This document shows, piece by piece, positions 1 to 9,306 of a stretch of 56,834 nucleotides of DNA (position 1 is the first letter of the stretch; each line of letters starts with the position of its first letter). The notes under the pieces are model-generated. The model searched no databases. It was not told the DNA's origin and worked only from the letters and a program-made list of their open reading frames with translations. Location: positions 1-56,834 of the forward strand of contig JADHVV010000005.1 in NCBI GenBank assembly GCA_016783825.1. Direction: 5' to 3'. This DNA comes from Candidatus Zhuqueibacterota bacterium (lineage in GTDB: Bacteria > Zhuqueibacterota > Zhuqueibacteria > Thermofontimicrobiales > Thermofontimicrobiaceae). The position numbers and the translations under genes were made by a program.

Positions 1-167
1 ATATTGGCAGCGATTAGAGATAAACCGATAAGGGGCCAAACAAGTCCGCGACTTGCCAGAAAGAAATCCTCACTGGTTTCTTCTTTTCTGCTTTTGTACA
101 TGCTGACGCTGATAACAATGCCGAAGAATATTATAAACGTAGTAATATCGAGTAATCCTAATTGCAT
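1..167 (-). CDS. Sodium/solute symporter (SSS family), N-terminal fragment running off the window edge
   Basis: Reverse-strand translation from ATG at 165-167: MQLGLLDITTFIIFFGIVISVSMYKSRKEETSEDFFLASRGLVWPLIGLSLIAAN, typical of SSS-family N-termini (DFFLASRGL..W..IGLSLIAAN). Not in the supplied ORF track; overlaps a spurious + ORF. Confidence 0.8.
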   Translation of the reverse strand, partial: MQLGLLDITTFIIFFGIVISVSMYKSRKEETSEDFFLASRGLVWPLIGLSLIAAN

Positions 168-407
168 TTTTTGTCCCTTTCTGTTTTGGGTTTAATTTTT
201 ATTTAGCATAGCGGATTTATTTTAGAACTATGCAAACAACAGCAAGACGCTATTTGACATGGCGACAAGGTGAGTGGGAGACAAGGTGAGAGGGAGAATT
301 TCAATCACGATATAAATTCTCTTTCTCCAATTCACCCTTTCTCCCACTCTCCCACTCTCACTCTCTCCCCTTCTCCATGTCTCCCACACACGCCATGCTC
401 CATGCGA

Positions 408-1829
408 TCAAAGCTTATACGCCTGTTTCACCAAATCATAAGCCAGTGCCCTGCTCATAACCCGGGCTTCTTCCATATCAACAATATGACGAGTCACCAG
501 TCCGGCGAGAAAATTGCTATCTACACGGCGTGATAAATCATGCCTGGCTGGAATTGATGGGAAGGCGCGGGTATCATCGTTAAAGCCAACGGTGTTAAAT
601 ATGCCGGCTGTTTCCGTAACCATTTGTCGGTATCTGGTCATTCCTTCAATGGAGTCGTGAAACCACCAGGCAGGGCCTAACTTCATCGCAGGATAATGAC
701 CGGCTAACGGGGCTAATTCCCTGGTATAAGAATCTTCGTCTAAAGTAAAAACGATCAGGGTTAATCTCGGATCATTGCCATATTTATTTAATAAAGCGCG
801 CAAATTTCTTGTGTATTCTGTTTGTAAAGGAATGTCACATCCTTTGTCAGCGCCGAATTTATCAAAAACAGGTTGATTGTGATTCCGATATGATCCAGGG
901 TGAATTTGCATGACCAGCCCATCTTCAATGCTCAAACGAGCCATTTCCATTAAAATATTTCCGGTGAATTGCGCCTGATCCGCCCCATTTGTTTCACCTT
1001 TCAGCGCTTTTTGAAATAATTTATTTGCATCTGATTTTGTTAATTCAAAAGTATAAGGACTGGTTACTCCCTGGTCAGTGGAAACCGCGCCCATTGATTT
1101 AAAAAATTCTCTTCGATTTTCAAACGCTTTAATGAAATCATCATAAGAATTAATTTCAAAACCACATCTTTCGCTTAATAGGTCTATATTTTCTTTCCAC
1201 CCTTTAGCGGAGATGTTGACGACGCCATCCGGTCGGAAACAGGTAATTACCTTTCCTCCCCATCCGGAGTCTTTGATTGTTTTGTGGAATCGTAAATCAT
1301 CTTCTGCGCCTTCGGTTGTGGTAAGCGCTTCGATATTAAAACGATCGAACATGGCACGGGGTAAAAATTCCGGGGATTTCAGTTTTTCATCTATTTGATC
1401 ATAAATGGATTGTGCAGTCTCCCCGGATAATTTTTCCTTTATTCCAAAAACAGCAGAAAACACGTGGCTTAACCAGGCCCAGGTCGGCGTGCCATAAAAA
1501 AGGTAAAAATTATCGCCAAAAGTTTGCCAGATCTTTCGGAAATCAGTTTCCATAGGGCTGCCGTCCTTTGTTGGAATGCCCAGCGATTCCAGGCTAATGC
1601 CCTGTGAATAAAGCATCCGGAAAATGTAGTGATCCGGGATAAGTATTAATTCAGTCGGATTAGGAAAAGGCTTGTTGTCCGCTAATATTGATGGATCAAC
1701 GTGACCATGGGGACTGACGATTGGTAAGTCTTTTACACCCTCATACAATTCTCTGGCAATTTTGCGAATTGCCAGATCTGGGTCAAAGAATCTATTCTCA
1801 TTGACTACTAAGGTATTTGATTGTGACAA
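408..1829 (-). CDS. uxaC: Uronate (glucuronate/galacturonate) isomerase
   Basis: Full-length ORF with LPIVSPHGHVDPSILADN, family-typical TPTWAWLSHVF and C-terminal GFNDDTRAFPSIPARHDLSRRVDSNFLAGLV motifs. Confidence 0.95.
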   Translation of the reverse strand: MSQSNTLVVNENRFFDPDLAIRKIARELYEGVKDLPIVSPHGHVDPSILADNKPFPNPTELILIPDHYIFRMLYSQGISLESLGIPTKDGSPMETDFRKIWQTFGDNFYLFYGTPTWAWLSHVFSAVFGIKEKLSGETAQSIYDQIDEKLKSPEFLPRAMFDRFNIEALTTTEGAEDDLRFHKTIKDSGWGGKVITCFRPDGVVNISAKGWKENIDLLSERCGFEINSYDDFIKAFENRREFFKSMGAVSTDQGVTSPYTFELTKSDANKLFQKALKGETNGADQAQFTGNILMEMARLSIEDGLVMQIHPGSYRNHNQPVFDKFGADKGCDIPLQTEYTRNLRALLNKYGNDPRLTLIVFTLDEDSYTRELAPLAGHYPAMKLGPAWWFHDSIEGMTRYRQMVTETAGIFNTVGFNDDTRAFPSIPARHDLSRRVDSNFLAGLVTRHIVDMEEARVMSRALAYDLVKQAYKL

Positions 1830-2062
1830 ATTTTTCCTCTTCTAACATTACTAATTCTGAACCACGAATCCGCCAAAAAGACGGCGGATCTACCTTCGGC
1901 AGATTTTTATTATGAATTGATTCGCCGAAGGAGAACTTTCAGTTTCACTAATTGATTTATTTTTTCTTCGTAAAATTAGTATAATTCGTGATTGTTGCTT
2001 TTTATGTAAGAGATCAGTGAACGCCTTCCAATGTATCATTATTAATAATTAATTCCATGGTT

Positions 2063-2140
2063 GTCATGCCCGAATGTTTCTATCGGGCATCCAGTTCGTT
2101 ATCATACAATGGATTCCCGCTAAAAACGTGCGGGAATGAC
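2063..2140. repeat. GTCAT(T)CCxG dispersed palindromic element (copy 1)
   Basis: gtcatgcccgaatgtttctatcgggcatccag...ggattcccgctaaaaacgtgcgggaatgac. Confidence 0.8.
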
Positions 2141-2190
2141 AAAGTCAGACGGACTTCAGTGAACTCTTACCTATTTATCAAGTGATCTAA

Positions 2191-3060
2191 TTAATTTTTT
2201 GAACTTAACCGTTCTTTTAAAAATGCCCTGAATTCTTTGGAAAATTCTTTTCGTTTCAAACCAAATTCAACAATAGTTTTTAAATAATCAATTTTACTTC
2301 CGATGTCGTATCTTTTACCTTCGATAGTATAGGAATAAATATTCTCTCTTTTGAGCAAAATTTTTAACGCATCGGTCAATTGTAGTTCATTATTCTTCCC
2401 TGGTTTGGTTTGTTCAAGCGCTTTGTATATTTCCGGTGTTAGGATATATCTACCGGCGATGGCTAAATTGGATGGGGCTTGCTTCACCGTTGGTTTTTCA
2501 ACAAGGTTGGATATTTCCATTATTCTGTCACTGATATTATTTCCACCAACAATACCATAACGGTTAACCTTTTCCTGGGGTACAACTTCAACGCCTAAAA
2601 TAGATTGTTGATATTGGTTATAAATATCAGCTAATTGCTGTGTCACCGGAATAATGGAATCGATCACTGTATCTCCCAGCAGTACGGCAAAAGGTTCATC
2701 GCCGGTATGAAGCCTGGCATGATAAATTGCATCACCTAAGCCTTTCATTTCTTTTTGACGAATGAAATGAATATTAGCCATATCCGAAATACGGCGGATC
2801 TCATTTAATACGCCGCCATTATTTTTATTTTCCAGCATATATTCAAGCTCAAAATTTCTATCAAAATGATCTTCAATGGCTCTTTTACCTTTTCCGGAAA
2901 TAATGAGAATATCTTCAATCCCTGAATCAACTGCCTCTTGAACAACATATTGTATTGTCGGTGTATCAATTATGGGCAGCATTTCTTTTGGTTGTGCTTT
3001 AGTTGCCGGTAAAAAACGGGTACCAATTCCTGCGGCTGGTATAACTGCTTTTTTTATCAT
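2191..3060 (-). CDS. galU: UTP-glucose-1-phosphate uridylyltransferase
   Basis: MIKKAVIPAAGIGTRFLPATKAQPKEMLPIIDTPTIQYVVQEAV; classic GalU nucleotidyltransferase motif. Confidence 0.95.
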   Translation of the reverse strand: MIKKAVIPAAGIGTRFLPATKAQPKEMLPIIDTPTIQYVVQEAVDSGIEDILIISGKGKRAIEDHFDRNFELEYMLENKNNGGVLNEIRRISDMANIHFIRQKEMKGLGDAIYHARLHTGDEPFAVLLGDTVIDSIIPVTQQLADIYNQYQQSILGVEVVPQEKVNRYGIVGGNNISDRIMEISNLVEKPTVKQAPSNLAIAGRYILTPEIYKALEQTKPGKNNELQLTDALKILLKRENIYSYTIEGKRYDIGSKIDYLKTIVEFGLKRKEFSKEFRAFLKERLSSKN

Positions 3061-3074
3061 TTATTTATCACTCC

Positions 3075-4070
3075 TTACATAATATATGGTTTTATAACGC
3101 GCGCTTTTATCTTTTTTAACTCAACGATTAAATTTGTCAACATTTCATCATCTTTGTACGTGCCGATTATTGATCCTCCCGAACCGGTAAATTTTGCCGG
3201 AGCGCCACATTTTCTGGCAGTTTCGATTAATTCCATATTGCTCTTATTAATGTTCATTATTTCAGCCCGAAGATCAAAATTATTATTCATAATTTTATTT
3301 AACTTTTTATAATCCTTTTTCAAAATTGCTTTTTTGCCCTGCTCCGCACAGTCCGCAATTTGACGTAATTTATCAACAACAAACGAATCACCCTTTTCAA
3401 AACGGGTACGAATATCGTTCAAAACCTTGCCGGAAACTTTGCCTAACTCTATCTTGTATGCGATATAAAGATTGGGCAGTAATTTAGGATCAATCCGTTC
3501 ATATTTTCCGGTCTTATTTTCTTCTATGTATTGTTTATCAAAATCCATAAAAACGCATCCCTCGTACGCCTGAATCACACGATCCTGTAACCCGGCGCTG
3601 ATTCCCAATTCATCAATTTCGGCTGCAAGCACAACATTCGGTAAAATTTCCACAGGGATTTTGACATTGTAGAATTTCATCAACGCTTTCATCGTCGCAG
3701 TAATAATAGCGCTTGAGCCGGCTAATCCCACCTGTCTGGGGATTGAAGAATGATAACGAATGGTAAAATTTTTATTCACCAATTTAATTTCGTTTTCTTC
3801 ACAATAGTCGAGAAATTTCTTTATCGCAGCTTTAATCAAACGTTGACCACCATAATAGCCAAGCAGATTAACAGACTCTGCTAAATGGTACACACTTTTG
3901 TATTCATGGAGGTCCTCTTCAATCGGTTCAATATTTAATTCCGGTGTTTGATACAGGGTTACATGCGCGCCAAAATTCCGAACAATAATAGAAATGGTTT
4001 TTCCAAAATACCCATCCGAAGGATTACCCAATAATCCAGCCCTGGCATAAGCGCTTGATTCGATGATCAT
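3075..4070 (-). CDS. GHMP kinase resembling plant-type glucuronokinase
   Basis: Motifs AYARAGLLGNPSDGYFGKTIS, GYYGGQRLIKAAIKKFLDYCEENEI, IPRQVGLAGSSAI, AEIDELGISAGLQDRVIQAYEGCVFMDF and KFTGSGGSIIG match remembered Arabidopsis glucuronokinase 1 in order and wording. Confidence 0.85.
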   Translation of the reverse strand: MIIESSAYARAGLLGNPSDGYFGKTISIIVRNFGAHVTLYQTPELNIEPIEEDLHEYKSVYHLAESVNLLGYYGGQRLIKAAIKKFLDYCEENEIKLVNKNFTIRYHSSIPRQVGLAGSSAIITATMKALMKFYNVKIPVEILPNVVLAAEIDELGISAGLQDRVIQAYEGCVFMDFDKQYIEENKTGKYERIDPKLLPNLYIAYKIELGKVSGKVLNDIRTRFEKGDSFVVDKLRQIADCAEQGKKAILKKDYKKLNKIMNNNFDLRAEIMNINKSNMELIETARKCGAPAKFTGSGGSIIGTYKDDEMLTNLIVELKKIKARVIKPYIM

Positions 4071-4378
4071 TTATTTTCCTTTCTTATTATTAATGGGTGA
4101 AGTTCTTAATTTTTTGGTTGTTGGTAAAGCATATAATTTAAAAAAAATTATATAATTTGCAAGTCATTTTTTTATATGAATGCTAAACCTTTATTCGTCA
4201 ACTACCAATTAGTAAAGACAAAATAATGGACGACAAAATAATCCCGCCCCCCTCTTTTAATTATTTTGTCGTCTATCCCCGGAAAAAACTCGGGACAGGC
4301 ATTTTGTCTCTTTATTTTTTTGCTTGAAAACTAATAAATAATATTTGATGATAAAATTATAGATGACAGAATCATAAT

Positions 4379-5464
4379 TTAATGAAAATAGTCCAACCTT
4401 ACTCCTTCATCCACTTCAATTATAAATGGTTTTCCCCCAACATGTGATATTGCCTGTGCAACTTTTCCCGGATCATTCGGCGCACAAACAAACATGCAAC
4501 CACCGCCACCCGAACCATTTAGTTTTCCCCCGGTTGCTCCGGCATCGATAGCAGCATTTATCATTCTGTCCAGTTTTGGAGTTGAAATATAAAGCTTATC
4601 TCTAAGGATTGATTGGCAGTCACTTAAGAGTGATCCAACTACCTTTGTTTCAATATTATCCTGGTGAAATAATTTATATGCTTTTAGTGTAACTTCCCTG
4701 TTAGACAAAGCTCCCTCAACAAGGGCAATTTTATCTGCCGAAAGATGTTGTATTTTTGATTTTATTTCAGGAAATAAAGTTTTTTCAAGATTTATGTCCA
4801 CTCCATTGCTTTTAATATCTTTCAATATATCTAAAACACCATCCTTTACCCTGGCTAAAATTCCCGTCGTATCTTTTGGTTCTTCTGAATCTCCAAGAAC
4901 AAAACTTCCCAAATTTGATTTCAACTTTTCAACTTTTACCGGGTTTTTAAACTCAATGAATAAAACGCCTCCCAAACTGGTAGCATAATGATCCATCATT
5001 CCCCCCGGTTCATTGAATTCTATAACCTCAGCCCGATGAGCTAATTTTGCGATCTCCATTGGGTCATCTGCTCTGTAGTCTTCTGCAATTGTTAGTAAAA
5101 ATTTTATCCAGACAACAATTAGCGCGGACGAACTTGATGTCCCCGAGTTAATCGGAATTTTACCTCGAATCGTACAATCGTAACCCGACGGGATGTTTAC
5201 GTTTTCCCGTACCAGCACATTAAAAGCGCTTCGTAGGTAATCTCTTTCTTTGGTGTATTTCACAGTACCATCAAAGGAAAAACGATCTGTTTCATTTAAA
5301 TCAGGTAGATCAAATGTGAATTTTCTGTCGTTCCTTTTTGTGCCTTCAATTTCTATTCGCAGATTAATTGCGGCTGTAATGACTGGTAAATGTAAATAGT
5401 CCTGGTGTTCCCCAAAAAGGCAAATTCTGCCTGGCGCTGATGTTTTTAATTTTTGTATTTCCAC
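4379..5464 (-). CDS. GHMP kinase, galactokinase-like (possible sugar/uronate 1-kinase)
   Basis: APGRICLFGEHQDYLHLPVITAAINL (galactokinase-type signature), INSGTSSSSALIV (GHMP P-loop), GATGGKLNGSGGGGCMFV (motif 3). Confidence 0.8.
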   Translation of the reverse strand: MEIQKLKTSAPGRICLFGEHQDYLHLPVITAAINLRIEIEGTKRNDRKFTFDLPDLNETDRFSFDGTVKYTKERDYLRSAFNVLVRENVNIPSGYDCTIRGKIPINSGTSSSSALIVVWIKFLLTIAEDYRADDPMEIAKLAHRAEVIEFNEPGGMMDHYATSLGGVLFIEFKNPVKVEKLKSNLGSFVLGDSEEPKDTTGILARVKDGVLDILKDIKSNGVDINLEKTLFPEIKSKIQHLSADKIALVEGALSNREVTLKAYKLFHQDNIETKVVGSLLSDCQSILRDKLYISTPKLDRMINAAIDAGATGGKLNGSGGGGCMFVCAPNDPGKVAQAISHVGGKPFIIEVDEGVRLDYFH

Positions 5465-5658
5465 TTAATTACCCTTTCGGTTATTTAGTATTTATCCTGA
5501 ATTATTCTTTCGCCACAAAGACACAAAGGCACAAAGTTTTAAAAAACAATGAATAAGAATATTATTCATAAATTATTAAAATAAAAATGAGTTTAAAATT
5601 TAATTAGCTTCTATCTTATTGTTTCTTCGTGTCTTGGTGGCAAGAATTCATGAATAAT

Positions 5659-6861
5659 TCAGGTTATATCACCTTCATCAATCCTTCTCGAATGTTTATT
5701 CAACAAACTCGCTTTTTTTATTTTGTCAACTCCAAATTTATTTTGAACCATATCAATCACTTTATCAATTTTTTGCTGTTCCCTGTTTGATTCATCAAAA
5801 AAACCAAGTTGGTCGCCGCTTTCCGTATTTAGGTTGGACACGGCTACGCCAAGTAACCTGACATTTTTTCCTTTCCTGTCGAAATTGTGATATAAGTCCA
5901 TACAAACCGAGGCAATAATTTGAGATGAGTCGATAAGACTTTTGTAACTATGTGCCCGCGTAAAGGTGCTGAAATCTCCCAACCTGATCTTTAATGTAAT
6001 TGTTTTTCCCCTGAACTTTTTCTTTCTGAGAATTCGGCTGACATTATCTGATAGACTTCTAATAGATTCTTCAATTATCTTCTCATTTTCAACATCTTCA
6101 TAATACGTATTTTCCAGGCTGACAGATTTAACTTTGTGCCCTATCTCAACATCCCGATCATCGATGCCATTAGCTAAACTCCAAAAATGAAGTCCCACTT
6201 TGCCCATTCTTTTCACGATTGTTTCCCTGGGAATTTGAGCCAGTTTGCCAATGGTATCGATTCCTTTTGCTTTTAATTTCACTTCGGTTTTCTTTCCAAC
6301 ACCCCACATTTTTGAAATAGGCAAAGGTTTTAAAAATTCAATCACTTTCCCTTCTTCGACAACCACCAGTCCATCCGGTTTATCTAAATCTGATGCTATT
6401 TTCGCGACAAATTTAATAGGTGCCACGCCAACCGAAGCGGTCAATCCTGTTTGGCTTTTAATTCGTTGTTTGATTTTTTTAGCAATTTCAACAGGTTCGC
6501 CCAAAAGACGAATACAGCCGCTCACATCTAAAAAAGCCTCATCGATACTGATCGGTTCAACTTTAGGCGTGAATTCATAAAAAATTGAATGTATCTTTTT
6601 TGAAAATTCAACATATCGCTTCATACGAGGAAACGCATAGATTGCAGATGGACATCTCTTATAAGCCTGGGATATCGGCATGGCTGAATGGATGCCATAT
6701 TTCCGCGCCTCATAATTACATGTTGATACAACGCCCCTGCCTTTACCATCTTTAGGATCTGCCCCGACAACAACCGGTTTTCCGCGGTATTCCGGAAAAT
6801 CCAATTCTTCGATTGCGGCGAAGAATGCATCCATATCGATATGTAGGATTACTTTATTCAT
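5659..6861 (-). CDS. dinB: DNA polymerase IV (Y-family)
   Basis: MNKVILHIDMDAFFAAIEELDFPEYRGKPVVVG, YEARKYGIHSAMPISQAYKRCP, PISIDEAFLDVSG. Confidence 0.96.
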   Translation of the reverse strand: MNKVILHIDMDAFFAAIEELDFPEYRGKPVVVGADPKDGKGRGVVSTCNYEARKYGIHSAMPISQAYKRCPSAIYAFPRMKRYVEFSKKIHSIFYEFTPKVEPISIDEAFLDVSGCIRLLGEPVEIAKKIKQRIKSQTGLTASVGVAPIKFVAKIASDLDKPDGLVVVEEGKVIEFLKPLPISKMWGVGKKTEVKLKAKGIDTIGKLAQIPRETIVKRMGKVGLHFWSLANGIDDRDVEIGHKVKSVSLENTYYEDVENEKIIEESIRSLSDNVSRILRKKKFRGKTITLKIRLGDFSTFTRAHSYKSLIDSSQIIASVCMDLYHNFDRKGKNVRLLGVAVSNLNTESGDQLGFFDESNREQQKIDKVIDMVQNKFGVDKIKKASLLNKHSRRIDEGDIT

Positions 6862-6886
6862 TTAAATAATTTTGACTCTAATTATT

Positions 6887-7705
6887 TTAACTTTTCTTAA
6901 CCAAAATGTATGAACGAACGCCATCGGTAAAAATTTTGAGCAAAATTTTCTCTATTTTCAGTATTCGACATCCATGATAAATGAGTAATGTTAAATTATC
7001 AAACACTTGCTGGTTCATTTGATTGAATTTTTGGGAGCGAAAGATTTTGTTCACAAATCTTCCAAATAGAAGAATAGCCGCAGGAATTTTTGCAGCATAT
7101 TTTACTTCTTTTTCCAATGTACCGGATTCGACTATCTTTAGCCCTGCTTTTTTTGCAAATTCGACTAATTGCTCAGGACGATATGCAGTGTGAAAATATC
7201 CGTCTTTATTGTCAAAGGACACACCGTATTGAGGCAACCTTCCTAATCCTATCCACTTCGGTCGATAGCGCTTATAATTGGGGGTTGTTAACAGAGCATA
7301 ACCATCATCTATTAATACGTGAGATATGCCTTTAAAAATTTCTATTGGATTTAAACAGTGTTCAAGCACTTCGCTGCATAAAACATTATCAAATGAGGAC
7401 TTTTTAAAGCATTGCAATTGTTCAGCATCAGCAACAACTAAATGTTGTATCTTTTTTTTACTCGTTTTTTTAAGAACATTAAAGCTAATATCAACACCAA
7501 AACGACTTCCCCCCTCATATTCATCCAAATACATGCCTTGGTTGCAGCCAATGTCGAGCAAAGAACCTTTAAAGTTATTTAAATAAGTGAGTATAAATTT
7601 TTTCCTTAATTTACCTCTTAGCGTTTTATAAACAATCTCTTCTTCGGGGTATTTTTCTCCGACTTCTTCATAAAATATTTTTAATTTTCTTTTTATTGTA
7701 TTCAT
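6887..7705 (-). CDS. Class I SAM-dependent methyltransferase
   Basis: GSLLDIGCNQGMYLDEYEGGSRFGVDIS (motif I) and NVLCSEVLEHCLNPIEIFKGISHVLIDDGYALLTTPN. Confidence 0.88.
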   Translation of the reverse strand: MNTIKRKLKIFYEEVGEKYPEEEIVYKTLRGKLRKKFILTYLNNFKGSLLDIGCNQGMYLDEYEGGSRFGVDISFNVLKKTSKKKIQHLVVADAEQLQCFKKSSFDNVLCSEVLEHCLNPIEIFKGISHVLIDDGYALLTTPNYKRYRPKWIGLGRLPQYGVSFDNKDGYFHTAYRPEQLVEFAKKAGLKIVESGTLEKEVKYAAKIPAAILLFGRFVNKIFRSQKFNQMNQQVFDNLTLLIYHGCRILKIEKILLKIFTDGVRSYILVKKS

Positions 7706-7812
7706 CTAACTCTTATTCCTCTCAAATCAGTTGGCTGCTCATCCGTTGGTTTTTCCATTCAAATCTTCAATTTCACCTAGCGAACGTTTACACCAACAAA
7801 AATTTCATGATT

Positions 7813-9306
7813 TTAGAATTTCCACTTTATCTTTTTGATATATTGCTTTAGACTATTAATCTCGTTAGTTTCAAAAAATCCTGAAAAATATAGTAAAACG
7901 ATATAAGACAATAGTAACAGGATTTTTGTTAGGTAGACAAACGGAAGATTAATATAAGAATAAATCGAATAAATCACAGCACTGAATAATAATATTTTTA
8001 GTAATTTCCCAAATTCGTAATCAATTGGGTAATATTTTCGGGATAAAAAATAAATAAAAATTGCCATAAAAACAAATGAAATAATAGTAGAATAAGCAGC
8101 ACCCATGATATCAAACATTGGGATTAATATAAAATTTCCGATGATATTTACAACCGCGCCGCTGCCAGTTATTAATACTAACAGCTTTGTCTTTTCTTTC
8201 AAATAAATGCCAACCAAAAAATTCAAATATAAACCATAAGCAATATAAGCTAAAACAATGAATGGGACGATTACGGTGCTTCCCCAATATTGCTCACCAA
8301 AAATCGTTAATCCAAAAATACGTATTCGAACAATTTGGTTTATGTAAAAGGTGACAGCTAAAAATATAACACTGCAAATAAGGGAAAAATAGGTTAAAAT
8401 TTTTGAAAATATTTCTTTTGCATTCTCTTGTTTTGCAGTTGAAATAAAAAAAGGTATCCAGGCAAATTGAAAACCATTGATGAACATTTTCACTATCAAT
8501 CCCAGCTTATACCCGGCGCCATAATCTGCAGATGCTTCCATCCCAATAAATTCTTTTACAAATATTTTGTCGATTGAATTCATGAGAACCACGGACATTG
8601 TTGCTGGGATAAATGGAAGTCCGAACTGTAGCATTTTGTTCAGCAAGTTAAGTGATATTCCATGTTTCAGATGCTTCAAGGTGACGGGCAATAAAAATAA
8701 AAAGATCAATACTGAAGAAAAAATATTGGCTAAAAAGATACCTCTTACTCCCATTTGCCAACGTGCTACAAAAATAACATTAAAAATTAAATTCAATCCA
8801 ACATTCATAACGCTGAAAAATGCAAAACTTGCTGACTTTTCTTCGGCGCGCAGAATATTAAATGAGAGAAGAACAAGCGCATCAAATGTAAGGATGCCTA
8901 AACTAAAGACGATCAAATGGGAAAAGTCAACTGACTCGAACAGTAATTTAGCCACCGGGTTTTGAAAAATGAATAAAATTGCAGACAAAGTAATGGACGT
9001 GAAAATCGTGGAAAAGAAAGCAGTAGAGAAAAATCTATTTTTTTTCTCTTCATCAGGTTCCTGAATATAATATTGTAAGCAGGCAGTATTTAATCCATAA
9101 GAATAGATGATTGATGCAATCGCCAGAAATGCAAATAGTTGTGTCGCTATACCGTACTCAAACTTGTTTACATAATTAGTGTGAACAGGGAGTAAAAGGA
9201 TACTCAAAGATTTGGTAATAACATGCCCAACTCCGTAAATCGCCGAATGCCTGGTCAACTTTACTATTGATTTAATTTTAGATTCACCTGGCATTATAAC
9301 GGCCAT
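7813..9306 (-). CDS. Polysaccharide biosynthesis flippase (MATE/Wzx-like)
   Basis: Multi-TM ORF; RHSAIYGVGHVITKSLSILLLPVHTNYVNKFEYGI is a typical oligosaccharide flippase N-terminus. Confidence 0.85.
   Translation of the reverse strand: MAVIMPGESKIKSIVKLTRHSAIYGVGHVITKSLSILLLPVHTNYVNKFEYGIATQLFAFLAIASIIYSYGLNTACLQYYIQEPDEEKKNRFFSTAFFSTIFTSITLSAILFIFQNPVAKLLFESVDFSHLIVFSLGILTFDALVLLSFNILRAEEKSASFAFFSVMNVGLNLIFNVIFVARWQMGVRGIFLANIFSSVLIFLFLLPVTLKHLKHGISLNLLNKMLQFGLPFIPATMSVVLMNSIDKIFVKEFIGMEASADYGAGYKLGLIVKMFINGFQFAWIPFFISTAKQENAKEIFSKILTYFSLICSVIFLAVTFYINQIVRIRIFGLTIFGEQYWGSTVIVPFIVLAYIAYGLYLNFLVGIYLKEKTKLLVLITGSGAVVNIIGNFILIPMFDIMGAAYSTIISFVFMAIFIYFLSRKYYPIDYEFGKLLKILLFSAVIYSIYSYINLPFVYLTKILLLLSYIVLLYFSGFFETNEINSLKQYIKKIKWKF

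Noticed and set aside
4-195. ORF on + strand (63 aa)
   Set aside because: Antisense to a clear SSS symporter N-terminus; no recognisable protein.
270-533. 87-aa + strand ORF rich in Ser/Pro
   Set aside because: Encoded by a low-complexity ctctcccactctc inverted repeat and the 3' end of uxaC antisense.
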